From Flavobacterium nitrogenifigens (GTDB lineage: Bacteria; Bacteroidota; Bacteroidia; Flavobacteriales; Flavobacteriaceae): a DNA stretch of 64,000 nt. The translations under genes and the position numbers were made by a program. Under the pieces are notes generated by a model that had not been told where the DNA came from, made no database searches, and saw only the letters and a program-made list of their open reading frames with translations. This document shows, piece by piece, positions 8,139 through 17,804 of this stretch (within the stretch, counting starts at the first letter, position 1; every line of letters begins with the position of its first letter). The stretch lies in contig NZ_QJRI01000172.1 in assembly GCF_003254565.1 (NCBI RefSeq), positions 124,001 through 188,000 of the forward strand, given 5' to 3'.

Positions 8139-9449
8139 ATGAGTAATAACATTGTTGCGATAGTAGGAAGACCTAATGTAGGGAAATCGACCCTTTTTAA
8201 TAGGCTGATACAAAGAAGAGAAGCTATTGTAGATTCAGTATCTGGGGTTACCCGTGATAGAAACTATGGTAAAAGCGAGTGGAACGGAAAAGAGTTTTCT
8301 GTCATTGATACAGGTGGATATGTTCGAGGGTCTGATGACGTTTTCGAGGGTGAAATCCGTAAACAGGTAGAGCTTGCTATCGACGAAGCCGATGTTATTA
8401 TTTTTGTGGTTGATGTTGAAGAAGGAATTACGCCAATGGATGAAACTGTTGCAAAATTACTTCGTAAAGTAACAAAACCAGTTTTATTGGCTGTAAATAA
8501 AGTAGATAACGCAATGCGTGAGAAAGATGCAATTGAGTTTTATAATCTTGGTTTAGGAGATTATTTCACATTTGCAAGTATTTCAGGAAGCGGAACAGGA
8601 GATTTGTTGGATGCTTTAATTGAAGCTTTCCCAGAGAAACCAGAAGTTGAGGTTAAAGAAGATTTGCCTCGTTTTGCAGTTGTAGGACGCCCGAATGCTG
8701 GAAAATCTAGTTTTATCAATGCTTTGATTGGTAAAGATCGTTATATTGTTACTGATATTGCTGGAACAACTCGTGATGCAATTGATACTAAATTTGACCG
8801 TTTTGGTTTCGAATTTAACTTAGTTGATACAGCAGGAATTCGCCGTAAAGCAAAAGTAAAAGAAGATTTAGAGTTTTATTCTGTAATGCGTTCTGTACGT
8901 GCAATTGAGCATGCTGATATCTGTATCTTGGTTATCGATGCGACACGCGGATTTGAAGGTCAAGACCAAAGTATTTTCTGGTTGGCTGAGAAAAACCGTA
9001 AAGGTGTTGTAATCTTGGTAAACAAATGGGATTTAGTAGAAAAAGATACTATGTCTACACGTGATTACGAAGAGAAAATCAAAAAAGAATTGATGCCATT
9101 TACAGATGTGCCAATTTTATTTGTTTCTGCTTTAACGAAACAACGTTTATTAAAAGCGCTTGAAGCAACAGTTCAAGTTTACGAAAACAGAAAACAAAGA
9201 ATTGCAACTTCAAAATTCAACGAGTATATGTTGAAAGTAATTGAAGCGTATCCGCCACCAGCGACAAAAGGAAAATATGTAAAGATTAAATATTGTATGC
9301 AATTGCCAACGCAAACACCTCAGTTTGTATTTTTTGCCAATATGCCTCAATATGTAAAAGAACCTTATAAAAGGTATTTAGAAAATAAAATTCGAGAGAA
9401 ATGGGATTTTGCTGGAGTTCCAATCGATATTTATATAAGAGAAAAATAA
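8139..9449 (+). CDS. der: GTPase Der (EngA)
   Basis: Der is an essential two-domain GTPase acting in 50S ribosome assembly. The 436-residue protein has two complete G domains: first with GRPNVGKS (10-17), DTGG (57-60) and NKVD (120-123); second with GRPNAGKS (183-190), DTAG and NKWD. A C-terminal KH-like domain follows, ending [17 protein letters not shown]. The tandem G domains separate it from Era. ATG at 8139 gives the usual short N-terminus. A hairpin terminator follows at about 9473-9504. Confidence 0.98.
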   Translation: MSNNIVAIVGRPNVGKSTLFNRLIQRREAIVDSVSGVTRDRNYGKSEWNGKEFSVIDTGGYVRGSDDVFEGEIRKQVELAIDEADVIIFVVDVEEGITPMDETVAKLLRKVTKPVLLAVNKVDNAMREKDAIEFYNLGLGDYFTFASISGSGTGDLLDALIEAFPEKPEVEVKEDLPRFAVVGRPNAGKSSFINALIGKDRYIVTDIAGTTRDAIDTKFDRFGFEFNLVDTAGIRRKAKVKEDLEFYSVMRSVRAIEHADICILVIDATRGFEGQDQSIFWLAEKNRKGVVILVNKWDLVEKDTMSTRDYEEKIKKELMPFTDVPILFVSALTKQRLLKALEATVQVYENRKQRIATSKFNEYMLKVIEAYPPPATKGKYVKIKYCMQLPTQTPQFVFFANMPQYVKEPYKRYLENKIREKWDFAGVPIDIYIREK

Positions 9450-9472
9450 ACGGCATAACTTATTGTCAAAAT

Positions 9473-9504
9473 AAAAATCGCTCACATTCATGAGCGTTTT
9501 TTTG
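9473..9504 (+). terminator. Rho-independent terminator after der
   Basis: CGCTCA/TGAGCG stem with a CATTCA loop, A-run before and seven Ts after, 30 bases past the der stop. Confidence 0.85.
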
Positions 9505-9631
9505 TTTTTTATAAAAACAAAGAATGATTATTAGTTAGTGAAAAGAAGAGTAATAACATTGTTAATTTTTAAAAATGGACTTGCATTTAATATTATTTTA
9601 AATGAAATTTGTTTGAACTAAAAAATTAGAT

Positions 9632-10543
9632 ATGAAAATAAAATTACTGTTAAGTTTGCTTTTTTTTAGCTTAATAAGTTGCTCTAAAGATGATGCAAAT
9701 AATAATGAAATTGTTGCTCAAGAAACTTCAATGAATATTCTTCTTAATTCAGAAAAGACTAATATTACTGGGAAAGATGTAAAACGAGGAATACTTCCTG
9801 TTACTGTTAATTCTGTTGTAATTAAAGTTCAACCTTGGACTACAGGGGGAGGAATTGATCCAACTAGAGTTGCAAGTGTTTTTAATTTTAATATTGTTGC
9901 AGATAATAATACTAGTGCAGCAGATGGATTTGAAATAAGAAATTTTAGTACAGGAGTTTCGAGATTATCAGTTACAGCAAATTCTAGTAGCACTGTACAG
10001 GAATACGTTTATGGTAATTGGACAAATGAATCTAGTACATTATCTGTTAATGATTTATTCATTAAATGGGAAGCTCAATCTCCTGCAGTTAATTATATAT
10101 CTAATGCGCAAACCATAAATGCGGTTGCCGGGATAAATACACCTGTATCATTTACTTTAATCCCAACTAATGGGCGTATAATATCAGTTTTCCAATTATC
10201 TAATGAATTGAAAGATTGGAATTATAGTGCTAAAGTGCAAACTAAATTTGAAGGAGGTAGCGGTTCAGGAATGGCAAATGTTGATAAAACTCATAATGGT
10301 ATAACTCACCTTGATGGTTATTACGCTTATCAAGGAGCGCCACTTAAACATTTAGTTAGCATTTTTGATGATAAGGGTGAAAAAGTTGCAGAATATGCTG
10401 TCCCAGTAACTGTAGTTAATGGAGAAAGTGTTAATACTATATATACAATACTTTCAGATAAAATACCTGAGGGAAATAAATTGCAAACGACAATATTAGT
10501 GCCTGATTTTAAATCACCATTACCAGATCAAAAGGATATTTAA
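9632..10543 (+). CDS. Lipoprotein of unknown function
   Basis: The 303-residue protein has a lipoprotein signal (hydrophobic stretch, lipobox ending ISC with Cys17), then CSKDDANNNE. A Ser and acidic residues just after the lipid-bearing Cys resemble the surface-export signal described for Bacteroidota lipoproteins, so outer-face location is possible. The rest is Ser/Thr/Asn-rich and beta-rich, with no recognised domain (pieces such as NSVVIKVQPWTTGGGID). It has its own terminator at 10597-10621 and no obvious operon partner. Confidence 0.8.
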   Translation: MKIKLLLSLLFFSLISCSKDDANNNEIVAQETSMNILLNSEKTNITGKDVKRGILPVTVNSVVIKVQPWTTGGGIDPTRVASVFNFNIVADNNTSAADGFEIRNFSTGVSRLSVTANSSSTVQEYVYGNWTNESSTLSVNDLFIKWEAQSPAVNYISNAQTINAVAGINTPVSFTLIPTNGRIISVFQLSNELKDWNYSAKVQTKFEGGSGSGMANVDKTHNGITHLDGYYAYQGAPLKHLVSIFDDKGEKVAEYAVPVTVVNGESVNTIYTILSDKIPEGNKLQTTILVPDFKSPLPDQKDI

Positions 10544-10596
10544 TGCATGCCTTTAAGATTTGATGTATGATTTATTAAAAAATATTATAAAAAAAG

Positions 10597-10621
10597 AGTC
10601 CCCTGAATAGGGGACTTTTTT
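10597..10621 (+). terminator. Rho-independent terminator
   Basis: AGTCCCC/GGGGACT stem with a TGAATA loop, A-rich 5' side and T-run, ends the lipoprotein gene at 9632-10543. Confidence 0.88.
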
Positions 10622-10668
10622 ATGTTTTGTGTCTATCTTTATTGTAGTATCATTTTTTTTATTGGCAT

Positions 10669-10676
10669 TATATTTG
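10669..10676 (+). promoter_or_regulatory. Promoter -7 element for outer-membrane barrel gene
   Basis: TATATTTG fits TAnnTTTG, about 72 bases before the ATG at 10748. The nearest upstream TTG (10642-10644) is 24 bases away, slightly longer than the usual spacing. Confidence 0.5.
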
Positions 10677-10747
10677 AATAAATGTAAAAAATACAATTAA
10701 ACCTTTTGCGTTTTTTTAAGTCTTACTGATCTAACTAACCTAATTTT

Positions 10748-13501
10748 ATGACCAGAATTTATTCATTACTATTGTTTTTAGCTTTTGTATATTCGGCAAA
10801 TGCCCAAAACAATATCGTTATTAAAGGAACTGTAGTTGATATCAACTCGCAGCTTCCGCTTGAACTCGCGACCGTTTATTTTACAGCCGTAAAAGATTCG
10901 ACCATTATTGAGTATGCTACAACAGATAAAAACGGAAATTTTATCATCAATACTAAAAAGTATGATAAGCCAGTTTTCTTAAAAGTAAATTATACAGGAT
11001 ATCAAACTTATTTTGAAGAGCAAAAAGCGCTTACAGAAAGTAAAGACTTTGGTAAATTGTACCTGCTTGAAAATGCCAATGTTTTAAATGAAGTGGTAAT
11101 TAAAAGCGAAGCACCACCAATAACCATTAAAAAAGACACTCTTGAATTTAATGCAGGCTCGTATAAAGTTCGTCCAGATGGAAATGTGGAAACTTTACTG
11201 AAACAGTTGCCTGGTTTTGATGTAGATAATACAGGAAAAATTACAGTAAATGGGCGAGAAGTCAATCAGGTTTTAGTCAACGGAAAAGCATTTTTTGATA
11301 AAGATGGAGCTATTGCTATTAAAAATCTTCCAGCTGATATCATCAAAAAAGTTCAGGTTTCTGATTTTAAAACCAAAAAAGAAGAACTGGCAAAACAAGA
11401 ATCAACTTCAGATTATTCGAGTATAAATATTACCATTGACGAAAAGAAAAATAAAGGCTATTTCGGAAAAGTTCTTGGCGGATATGGTTCAGACGAGCGC
11501 TACGAAAGCAGTTTAATGATGAACTTCTTTAAGAATAAGCAAAAAATAAGCGTACTCGCTTCATCAAACAATATCAACTCAACGGGATTTTCTATGGATG
11601 AGGTTTTTGATAATATGGGAGGCGGACGTAACTCAAAAGGAGGCAGTCAAGGTGCGAGCAGTGGAGGAAAAGGAATTACGCAGTCTACTCTTGCCGGAAT
11701 CAATTACTCTGATGACTGGACAAAAGATTTGGAATTTATGAGCAGTTACAACTTTACAAATGCTGTAACCAAAAACGAAAGCAAATCCAACCAGCTGAGT
11801 TTATTGCCAACAGGAAATATCTTAACCGAAGCAGATTCTAAAACCAGAAATGAAAACACAGGAAACAAAGTAAATTTTGAATTAGAATACAAAATCAATC
11901 CTACTACGCAGATTGTTTTTGCTCCTAAATTGAATTTATCCGAATCAAATAGCAATTCGTCTTCTTCGACTTTTTCTGAAAATGAAAATGGCGATGCATT
12001 GAACGAAAGTACGGCAACATCGCACACAGAAAGTTCAAATACAAGTTTTGCTAACAGTATTAACTTCAATAAAACTTTTAAGAAGCAATCGCGAAATTTA
12101 AGTGTGGTTTTTAATAACAATAACACTAAAAACGATTCGAACGGAATTAATATTTCGGAGACTATTTTTTATCAGGATAATAAACCAAATGATGAAAGAA
12201 ACCAGAATGCAAAAAACACCTCTAAAAGCGATGCTTATTCACTTGACTTAGAATATACAGAGCCTGTAACAGATTCGTTGAGATTACGTTTCGGAACAGA
12301 TTTTGACTGGCAAAGTTCTATGAATGATCAAAAAACATTCAATTTTGATGATGCCTCACAAGAGTATTCAGATTTAAATCTATCGTTGACCAATTATACT
12401 ACATCAAAACAAAATTCTATTACGCCAAAAGTGGGTATTACTTGGCAGAAAAGTAAATTTACGCTGAATGTAAATTCGAGAACGTCGATTGTTGAGTTTG
12501 ATAATCATTCTTTTTATTTAAATCAAGCTACAGATCTGAATAAGAGATATATGCTGCCTTACGGAACAGCACAACTTCGATACAAATTCAACCGTTCTAA
12601 AAACTTAACTTTCAAATACGATTATTCTAATGCTCTTCCGTCGGCAACGCAATTAATGCTAGTTGCAGATTTAAATAATCCGTTAAATAGTGTAATTGGA
12701 AATCCGAATCTAAACCCGATTGAAAAAAGTACAGCGGGTATTGATTTTAAGAATTTTGATTTTAGAACGCGTTCTGGCTATAGTTTATTCCTTAAAGGAG
12801 ATTATTATAACAATGATATCGTTTCGACATCTATATATGACGACAGCGGAAAAAGAAATACGACTTATGTAAATATTTCAGGAACTTATTCGGCTTCGCT
12901 TGGAGGAAACTGGAACCAGCAGATTAAAAAAGATGCGCATACTATCAGATATGGTTTACGTTTAAGCGGTAATTATAATTTTGATAAAGGATTTACAAAT
13001 GCTGTTTTGTATTATGCCAAATCGGTTGTCGTTACGCCAAGTGTTTATGCTTCTTATGATTATGGAGAAGTGCTTTCGATTGCGCCATCTTATAGTTTAT
13101 CGTATAACGAAACGAGATATGAAAATTATTCAAGAGACGCCACTTCAAACGTAATTCACAGAATTAATTTGCAGACAACCTCATATTGGCCAGCTAATTT
13201 AATCTTCGGAAATGACTTTGGATATACTTATAATTCAAATATTTCAGACGATTTCAAAAAAGATTTCTTCCTTTGGAATACAAGTTTGTCTTACGGATTT
13301 TTAGATAAAAAATTATATGCAAAAGTGAAAGTATATGATGTTTTAAACCAGAATCAAAGCGCAACAAGAACTATTTCACCAACTTCGATCCGAGATGAAG
13401 AAAATACGGTTTTAAAACGATATGTAATGTTTTCTTTAGCCTATAAAATTGGAAACTTTGCGGAAAGCAAAAAAGGAGGAAGGAGACAGAGAGGATCTTA
13501 G
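10748..13501 (+). CDS. Outer-membrane beta-barrel protein (TonB-receptor-like)
   Basis: The 917-residue protein has a signal peptide (MTRIYSLLLFLAFVYSANAQ), then a carboxypeptidase-regulatory-like beta sandwich (IVIKGTVVDINSQLPLELATVYF), a plug-like region (RPDGNVETLLKQLPGFDVDNTGKITVNGREVNQVLVNGK), and a long Ser/Asn/Tyr-rich barrel. The plug and barrel match the OMP_b-brl_3 group of TonB-dependent receptor relatives. A Gly-rich low-complexity loop (GGGRNSKGGSQGASSGGKG) lies near residue 300. It probably imports or secretes a nutrient or peptide; the substrate is unknown. No SusD-like partner is next to it. A bidirectional hairpin follows. Confidence 0.88.
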   Translation: MTRIYSLLLFLAFVYSANAQNNIVIKGTVVDINSQLPLELATVYFTAVKDSTIIEYATTDKNGNFIINTKKYDKPVFLKVNYTGYQTYFEEQKALTESKDFGKLYLLENANVLNEVVIKSEAPPITIKKDTLEFNAGSYKVRPDGNVETLLKQLPGFDVDNTGKITVNGREVNQVLVNGKAFFDKDGAIAIKNLPADIIKKVQVSDFKTKKEELAKQESTSDYSSINITIDEKKNKGYFGKVLGGYGSDERYESSLMMNFFKNKQKISVLASSNNINSTGFSMDEVFDNMGGGRNSKGGSQGASSGGKGITQSTLAGINYSDDWTKDLEFMSSYNFTNAVTKNESKSNQLSLLPTGNILTEADSKTRNENTGNKVNFELEYKINPTTQIVFAPKLNLSESNSNSSSSTFSENENGDALNESTATSHTESSNTSFANSINFNKTFKKQSRNLSVVFNNNNTKNDSNGINISETIFYQDNKPNDERNQNAKNTSKSDAYSLDLEYTEPVTDSLRLRFGTDFDWQSSMNDQKTFNFDDASQEYSDLNLSLTNYTTSKQNSITPKVGITWQKSKFTLNVNSRTSIVEFDNHSFYLNQATDLNKRYMLPYGTAQLRYKFNRSKNLTFKYDYSNALPSATQLMLVADLNNPLNSVIGNPNLNPIEKSTAGIDFKNFDFRTRSGYSLFLKGDYYNNDIVSTSIYDDSGKRNTTYVNISGTYSASLGGNWNQQIKKDAHTIRYGLRLSGNYNFDKGFTNAVLYYAKSVVVTPSVYASYDYGEVLSIAPSYSLSYNETRYENYSRDATSNVIHRINLQTTSYWPANLIFGNDFGYTYNSNISDDFKKDFFLWNTSLSYGFLDKKLYAKVKVYDVLNQNQSATRTISPTSIRDEENTVLKRYVMFSLAYKIGNFAESKKGGRRQRGS

Positions 13502-13507
13502 TCTTTT

Positions 13508-13552
13508 TAAAGGTCCTGAGATGCTAAGATATTAAGGTTCTAAGGGATAAAG
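13508..13552. repeat. Degenerate CTAAGG-type repeat
   Basis: The segment GAGATGCTAAGATATTAAGG followed by TTCTAAGG is a degenerate copy of the repeat seen at 52621-52662. It lies between the barrel gene stop and its terminator. Confidence 0.5.
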
Positions 13553-13558
13553 TGACTA

Positions 13559-13601
13559 ATAAAAAAAGAGCAAATCAAAATTGATTCGCTCTTTTTTTAT
13601 T
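13559..13601. terminator. Bidirectional terminator
   Basis: GAGCaAATCAA/TTGATTcGCTC stem, A-run on the left and T-run on the right, between convergent genes ending at 13501 (+) and 13609 (-). It can serve both. Confidence 0.85.
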
Positions 13602-13608
13602 AGAAAAT

Positions 13609-14349
13609 CTAAAATTTCCGATTAATTCTATGATAAACAGTAAATCGGATAATATCGCGATCATAGAAATCTATGCCACTGGCGCGCCTTTGAAAGTTTT
13701 TTAAATACCCCAACTCTAAACCAAGATTTGGATTGAAATGATAGCGTAAAGCAATGTAGAAACGGTTTTGATCAAATGTATTTCTGCGATTGTCTTTTCC
13801 GAAATTGAATAAAATTTCATCAGAGATAGTTCCCTTTATGCTTCTGCCTTCTTTTTCCCAAAGGGTAAACATGGATTGTAAACGGTACCTAAATCTGAAA
13901 GCATAGGAGAATTCATCTAAAAGTCCGTTTTTGTCTGCTTTTTGAATGAAGCGTTCTTCGAGCTGAAAACGGTTATGAAAAGTGATTTTAACAATATCAT
14001 TAATAAGAGTAAGGTCTTGCTGTGCACGATATTCTGGAACAGAAAAATCGGGATCAATGTTTGGATTTTGAGTATTCACGCTAAAAAAGGCAAATCCAGC
14101 ACCAAAATCCATCATTTTAGTCGCTCTGTAACGCGCTTGAGACCGTATAACAAAAAGATTTTCATGTACAGGATTTACAAAGCTTCGATTATCAAATTCA
14201 GAATGTAGCGCCCACTTTTCAGATAATGGAAAAATATTATAGTATCGAATCCAAGTCAAAGTCTGATGGTCGATATTTCTTTGATTTTGCCCTGTAATTA
14301 ACTGGCTAAAAAAGAATAGAGAGAATATAAGTTTTAGGTTTCGGCTCAA
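13609..14349 (-). CDS. DUF2490 outer-membrane protein
   Basis: The 246-residue protein has a signal peptide (to about residue 20, ...LITGQ), then the DUF2490 pattern: TLTWIRYYNIFPLSEKWAL, FVIRSQARYRATKMMDFGAGFAFF, beta strands with many aromatic ends, and a last strand LGLELGYLKNFQRR...IRFTVYHRINRKF. It is likely a small outer-membrane beta-barrel; its function is not known. It lies convergent to the OMP_b-brl gene and shares the terminator between them. Confidence 0.85.
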   Translation of the reverse strand: MSRNLKLIFSLFFFSQLITGQNQRNIDHQTLTWIRYYNIFPLSEKWALHSEFDNRSFVNPVHENLFVIRSQARYRATKMMDFGAGFAFFSVNTQNPNIDPDFSVPEYRAQQDLTLINDIVKITFHNRFQLEERFIQKADKNGLLDEFSYAFRFRYRLQSMFTLWEKEGRSIKGTISDEILFNFGKDNRRNTFDQNRFYIALRYHFNPNLGLELGYLKNFQRRASGIDFYDRDIIRFTVYHRINRKF

Positions 14350-14439
14350 TTGCGATAAATTCAGGCTGCGAATTTATACAAATGATCCCATTCTTAATTA
14401 TTTTAAAATCTGTTTTATATTTTTTTTTGTGAAAATAAA

Positions 14440-14474
14440 AAAAACGAGACACATTAAAATGCATCTCGTTTTTA
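14440..14474 (-). terminator. Terminator after TonB receptor
   Basis: AAAACGAGA/TCTCGTTTT arms with an inner imperfect stem lie 27 bases past the minus-strand receptor stop; Ts follow on the minus strand. Confidence 0.75.
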
Positions 14475-14500
14475 ATACTAAAACTAACTAACCTAACCGC

Positions 14501-17047
14501 TTACAGTGAATACTTAAATGTAACTCCGTAAGTTCTTTGATCACCAAGAACTCCAGCATATTGACCTGAGTTACCACCTGCAGGCAATAATTGTTCGTAG
14601 TAATCTTTGTTTAGAAGGTTTCTGCCCCAAATCTGGATAGATAAGCCTTGCGAAGCACGGAAACCTAAACGAGCATTAAAGATGGCATAACCTTGTACTA
14701 CTAAATATTTTGAAGCCGAAGGGCTTGAAGAAAATTCAGAACGAGCATATCCATCAGCAGCAAAGAAGATTTTTCCAGCATTGCCAAAGAATCTTGCTTT
14801 GTCAGAAAGCTCACCTCCAAGAGAACCAGCCCATCTCGAAGCTCCTGGCAATTCAGTTCCAGAAACATCTTTGAAGGCAACTGGTGCTCCAGTTTCTTCC
14901 AACGGAAGTGGTGCATTTGTAAACTTTACATATTTACCATCTGTATAAGTTGCAGCACCATTGATTGTTAAGTGTGAGTTGATTACAAAACTGGCATCCA
15001 ATTCGGCACCTCTTACGCGTACTTTATCTGCATTAGCAAGATAGCCACGGTTTACACCCAATTCAGCAGCCTGAACGTTAGTTTGAAAATCTTTGATATC
15101 AGTATTAAAGAACGTTAAGTTAAAGATTGAATTTTTAAATGGAGATGTTTTCACGCCAACTTCATAGTGGTATACTTTCTCTGGTTTTACCACTGCAAGT
15201 TCAGTCATCGGCTGGCCTGCTGAATTTGTTGGAAGTCCAGCTACGTTAACTCCAACAGGTTTGTAGCTTTTAGCAAAGGTACCATAGATATTAATCTTGT
15301 CAGACGCTTTATAAGTAAGCGTTATGTTTCCAGAAAAGTCTGTGTTATCTGTATTTGAGTCAAATGCCTGATCTGAGTAAACTGATTTTTTCAAAGCCAA
15401 TAAGGCTGGATCTGTAGTTTGAAGACCTCCGTAGGTTTTACGAGAATAACTTGCATCTTTTTTATCAAAGTTATATCTCAAACCTGGTAAAATATGGAAA
15501 CGTTCTGTAACAGCCCAGTCAATTTGACCAAACACGGCAGCACTAGAAGCTCTAATTCTTGCATCAGTATGGATTCCGTAACCTTCAAATAGACCTGGAG
15601 TTTTCCATAACGGACTTGTAGTGCTTTGAGAGAATCTCCATTGTGCATTTCCTGATTCTTCTGTACCATCTGTCTGCGATGTTTGATCGATAAAAAATAC
15701 TCCACCGACACCGCTAATTTTTGATGTTAATTGTCCAGCATAACGAACCTCTTGTGTAATCTGAGTTTGTCTTGTTGGGTTTTGAGATTTAGCTAAAACC
15801 TGTAATCCTGTAAAATCTCTATCATTTGACGGATCCCAGTTCCAGAAACGCCAAGCAGTTGTAGATGTAAGTGTTCCGCCTCCAATTTTGGTGTCAATGT
15901 TTAACGAAACCCCTCCTAAATCTTGTCCAGAACGCCAAGGAGTGTCATGATCGATCTTACGGTCAAAGGCATTTAAACTTGGCAATTGGTAATTTAAATC
16001 TTTAATAATAGCATCAAACTGACGGTATGCAGCTCTCTGAGTAGGAGCAACACCAGCAACAACCTGAGCATATCCGTCAGGACGCTGTGTTGTAAGGTCT
16101 CCTGCAAAAGTAATGTTTGTGTTTTCTGTAGGAGTCCATAATAATTGTCCTCTAAAACCTTGATTGTTCAAAGTATTGGTTGGTCTTCCTGTCGCAATGT
16201 TATCAATTAAACCATCACGCTGAGTTCCTGAAAAAGATAAACGACCAGCAACTTTTTTTCCTAATGCTCCTGTTATAGAAGCTTTAGCTTGTAAAAATGC
16301 ATAATTACCATAGCTTAATTCAAAATCGGCACCAGTTGTAAAACTTGGTTTGCGAGAAGTAATGTTAAAAGCTCCAGAAGTTGTGTTTTTTCCAAATAAA
16401 GATCCTTGTGGTCCGCGCAATACTTCGATTTGTTCTACATCGATAAAATCTAAAGTAGTTGCTGCTGGACGCGCATAGTAAACACCGTCTACATAGAAAC
16501 CAACTCCAGGATCGATACCATCATTGGTAAGTCCGAATGGAGAACCTAAACTTCTAATGTTGATTCCAGTATTTCTAGGATTAGAAGAATACAATTGCAC
16601 AGAAGGAACCAATTCTTTAATACGGTTTACGTTAAACGCTCCCGCTGCTTCAGCTTGTTTTCCTGTAACAACAGAAACTGCAATTGGCACATCTTGTACT
16701 TTTTCTATTCTTCTTCGTGAAGAAACTACAACCTCAACAAGTTTATTTTCTTCACGTAAAGTGATTAATAATGGCGAAGCTGGTATGGCTGTAATTTCAA
16801 GTTCAGTAGTATTATAACCAATGTATTGAACTAAAAGTGTAAGGGGTAATTTACCTTGTGATTCGATTGAAAATCTTCCTTCAGAATCTGTAATTGTACT
16901 AAAAGTTGTTCCTTTAATTACCACGTTGGCAGCTTCTAAAGGAATATTTTGATCTGTTGTAACAACCCCGTCTATTTTTTGAGCAAATGAGATTGAGAAT
17001 GTTAAAACTGCAAGTATTGTAAATATGTTTTTTATAGATGTTTTCAT
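14501..17047 (-). CDS. TonB-dependent receptor
   Basis: The 848-residue protein has a signal peptide (ending SFAQ), a carboxypeptidase-regulatory-like domain (IDGVVTTDQNIPLEAANVVIKG), a TonB box or plug start (RRRIEKVQDVPIAVSVVTGKQAE), a plug with EQIEVLRGPQGSLFGKNTTSGAFNITSRKP, and a full barrel ending in FKYSL with a C-terminal aromatic-like strand. It matches FecA/iron-complex or small-molecule receptors. It follows, on the same strand, an Rrf2 regulator and a short Cys/Met-ended ORF in its leader. The Rrf2 group often controls sulfur or Fe-S metabolism, so a sulfur compound or iron chelate is a possible cargo, but this is inference. Confidence 0.93.
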   Translation of the reverse strand: MKTSIKNIFTILAVLTFSISFAQKIDGVVTTDQNIPLEAANVVIKGTTFSTITDSEGRFSIESQGKLPLTLLVQYIGYNTTELEITAIPASPLLITLREENKLVEVVVSSRRRIEKVQDVPIAVSVVTGKQAEAAGAFNVNRIKELVPSVQLYSSNPRNTGINIRSLGSPFGLTNDGIDPGVGFYVDGVYYARPAATTLDFIDVEQIEVLRGPQGSLFGKNTTSGAFNITSRKPSFTTGADFELSYGNYAFLQAKASITGALGKKVAGRLSFSGTQRDGLIDNIATGRPTNTLNNQGFRGQLLWTPTENTNITFAGDLTTQRPDGYAQVVAGVAPTQRAAYRQFDAIIKDLNYQLPSLNAFDRKIDHDTPWRSGQDLGGVSLNIDTKIGGGTLTSTTAWRFWNWDPSNDRDFTGLQVLAKSQNPTRQTQITQEVRYAGQLTSKISGVGGVFFIDQTSQTDGTEESGNAQWRFSQSTTSPLWKTPGLFEGYGIHTDARIRASSAAVFGQIDWAVTERFHILPGLRYNFDKKDASYSRKTYGGLQTTDPALLALKKSVYSDQAFDSNTDNTDFSGNITLTYKASDKINIYGTFAKSYKPVGVNVAGLPTNSAGQPMTELAVVKPEKVYHYEVGVKTSPFKNSIFNLTFFNTDIKDFQTNVQAAELGVNRGYLANADKVRVRGAELDASFVINSHLTINGAATYTDGKYVKFTNAPLPLEETGAPVAFKDVSGTELPGASRWAGSLGGELSDKARFFGNAGKIFFAADGYARSEFSSSPSASKYLVVQGYAIFNARLGFRASQGLSIQIWGRNLLNKDYYEQLLPAGGNSGQYAGVLGDQRTYGVTFKYSL

Positions 17048-17095
17048 TTTTATATTAAGTATATGTGATTAGTAGAATTTAAAATTAAATTTTTT

Positions 17096-17206
17096 TTACC
17101 AACACATACACATCATAGATGAAACAGTATTCACAGTTGTGAAATTATAATTATGTTTTTTTTGCAAAAGATTTTGTCCACCTGATTGACTAGAATGTAC
17201 TTTCAT
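17096..17206 (-). CDS. Candidate Cys/Met leader peptide ORF
   Basis: The 36-residue ORF (ATG at 17206, TAA at 17096-17098) begins MKVHSSQSGGQNLL and ends SSMMCMCW, so three Met and two Cys codons sit among the last six sense codons. It lies in the leader of the TonB receptor gene, 48 bases before that start, and about 40 bases after a TATATTTG promoter element. A clustered run of Cys/Met codons just before the stop is a pattern expected of a leader that senses charged tRNA. No GC-rich terminator hairpin is seen after it, so the mechanism would have to be translational or Rho-based. The ORF could also encode a small peptide or be chance. Confidence 0.55.
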   Translation of the reverse strand: MKVHSSQSGGQNLLQKKHNYNFTTVNTVSSMMCMCW

Positions 17207-17245
17207 GAGTTAAAATTTTGTAAATGATTAGTTAATTATTTTTGG

Positions 17246-17253
17246 CAAATATA
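17246..17253 (-). promoter_or_regulatory. -7 element before leader ORF and TonB receptor
   Basis: On the minus strand this reads TATATTTG, a full match to TAnnTTTG, about 40 bases upstream of the leader ORF. No TTG at -33 spacing was found, so it may depend on an activator or be weak. Confidence 0.5.
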
Positions 17254-17297
17254 TATAATTAATTCTATCGATTTACTAGACTTTAGAAAATATTTTT

Positions 17298-17711
17298 TTA
17301 TTTTTTTACCAGTGAAGCGATTGTGATACCTTCCATAGCCTTCAAAGTTTTGTCTCTAATAAGCATCAAACCGTGACGCAGACTGCATTCTGACTCGGTT
17401 TTACAATCAGAGCAAGGCTCATAAAAATTTAAAGAAGCGCATGGCAAAAGTGCAATTGCACCGTCAAATAATCGGTGAATTTCTGCCAAAGTGATGTCAT
17501 TTTTGGATTTAATTAGATAGTATCCGCCAAATTTTCCCTGCTTACTGCTCACAAAACGACCGCGTTTTAGATCTAACAAAATCTGCTCTAAAAACTTTTT
17601 GGGAATATTAGCTCCCTCAGCTATTTCCACAGTTCTGGAAATGTGATTTTCGTCTTGTTCTGCTAAATAAAGTAAGGCCTTAAGGGCGTATTTTGCTTTA
17701 TGTGATAACAT
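17298..17711 (-). CDS. Rrf2-family transcriptional regulator with four Cys
   Basis: The 137-residue protein starts MLSHKAKYALKALLYLAEQD and has the Rrf2 winged helix (IAEGANIPKKFLEQILLDLKRGRFVSSKQGKFGGYYL). A Cys cluster (Cys91, 100, 103, 109; pattern CASLNFYEPCSDCKTESEC) could bind a [2Fe-2S] cluster as in IscR/NsrR, and the family also includes the cysteine regulator CymR. It is the gene upstream of the Cys/Met leader ORF and TonB receptor on the same strand, so it may regulate them. The sensed signal is unknown. Confidence 0.92.
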   Translation of the reverse strand: MLSHKAKYALKALLYLAEQDENHISRTVEIAEGANIPKKFLEQILLDLKRGRFVSSKQGKFGGYYLIKSKNDITLAEIHRLFDGAIALLPCASLNFYEPCSDCKTESECSLRHGLMLIRDKTLKAMEGITIASLVKK

Positions 17712-17804
17712 CTATTAATAAATTGTAAAATGTAAATGTATGATATTTTAAGATTGAAACCTAAACTTGAAACCTCAAACAAAGAAAATTAGAACCAGAA
17801 TAAA

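Noticed and set aside
10748..13501. SusC/SusD polysaccharide locus
   Set aside because: The barrel protein has no SusD-like neighbour and no glycoside hydrolases nearby.
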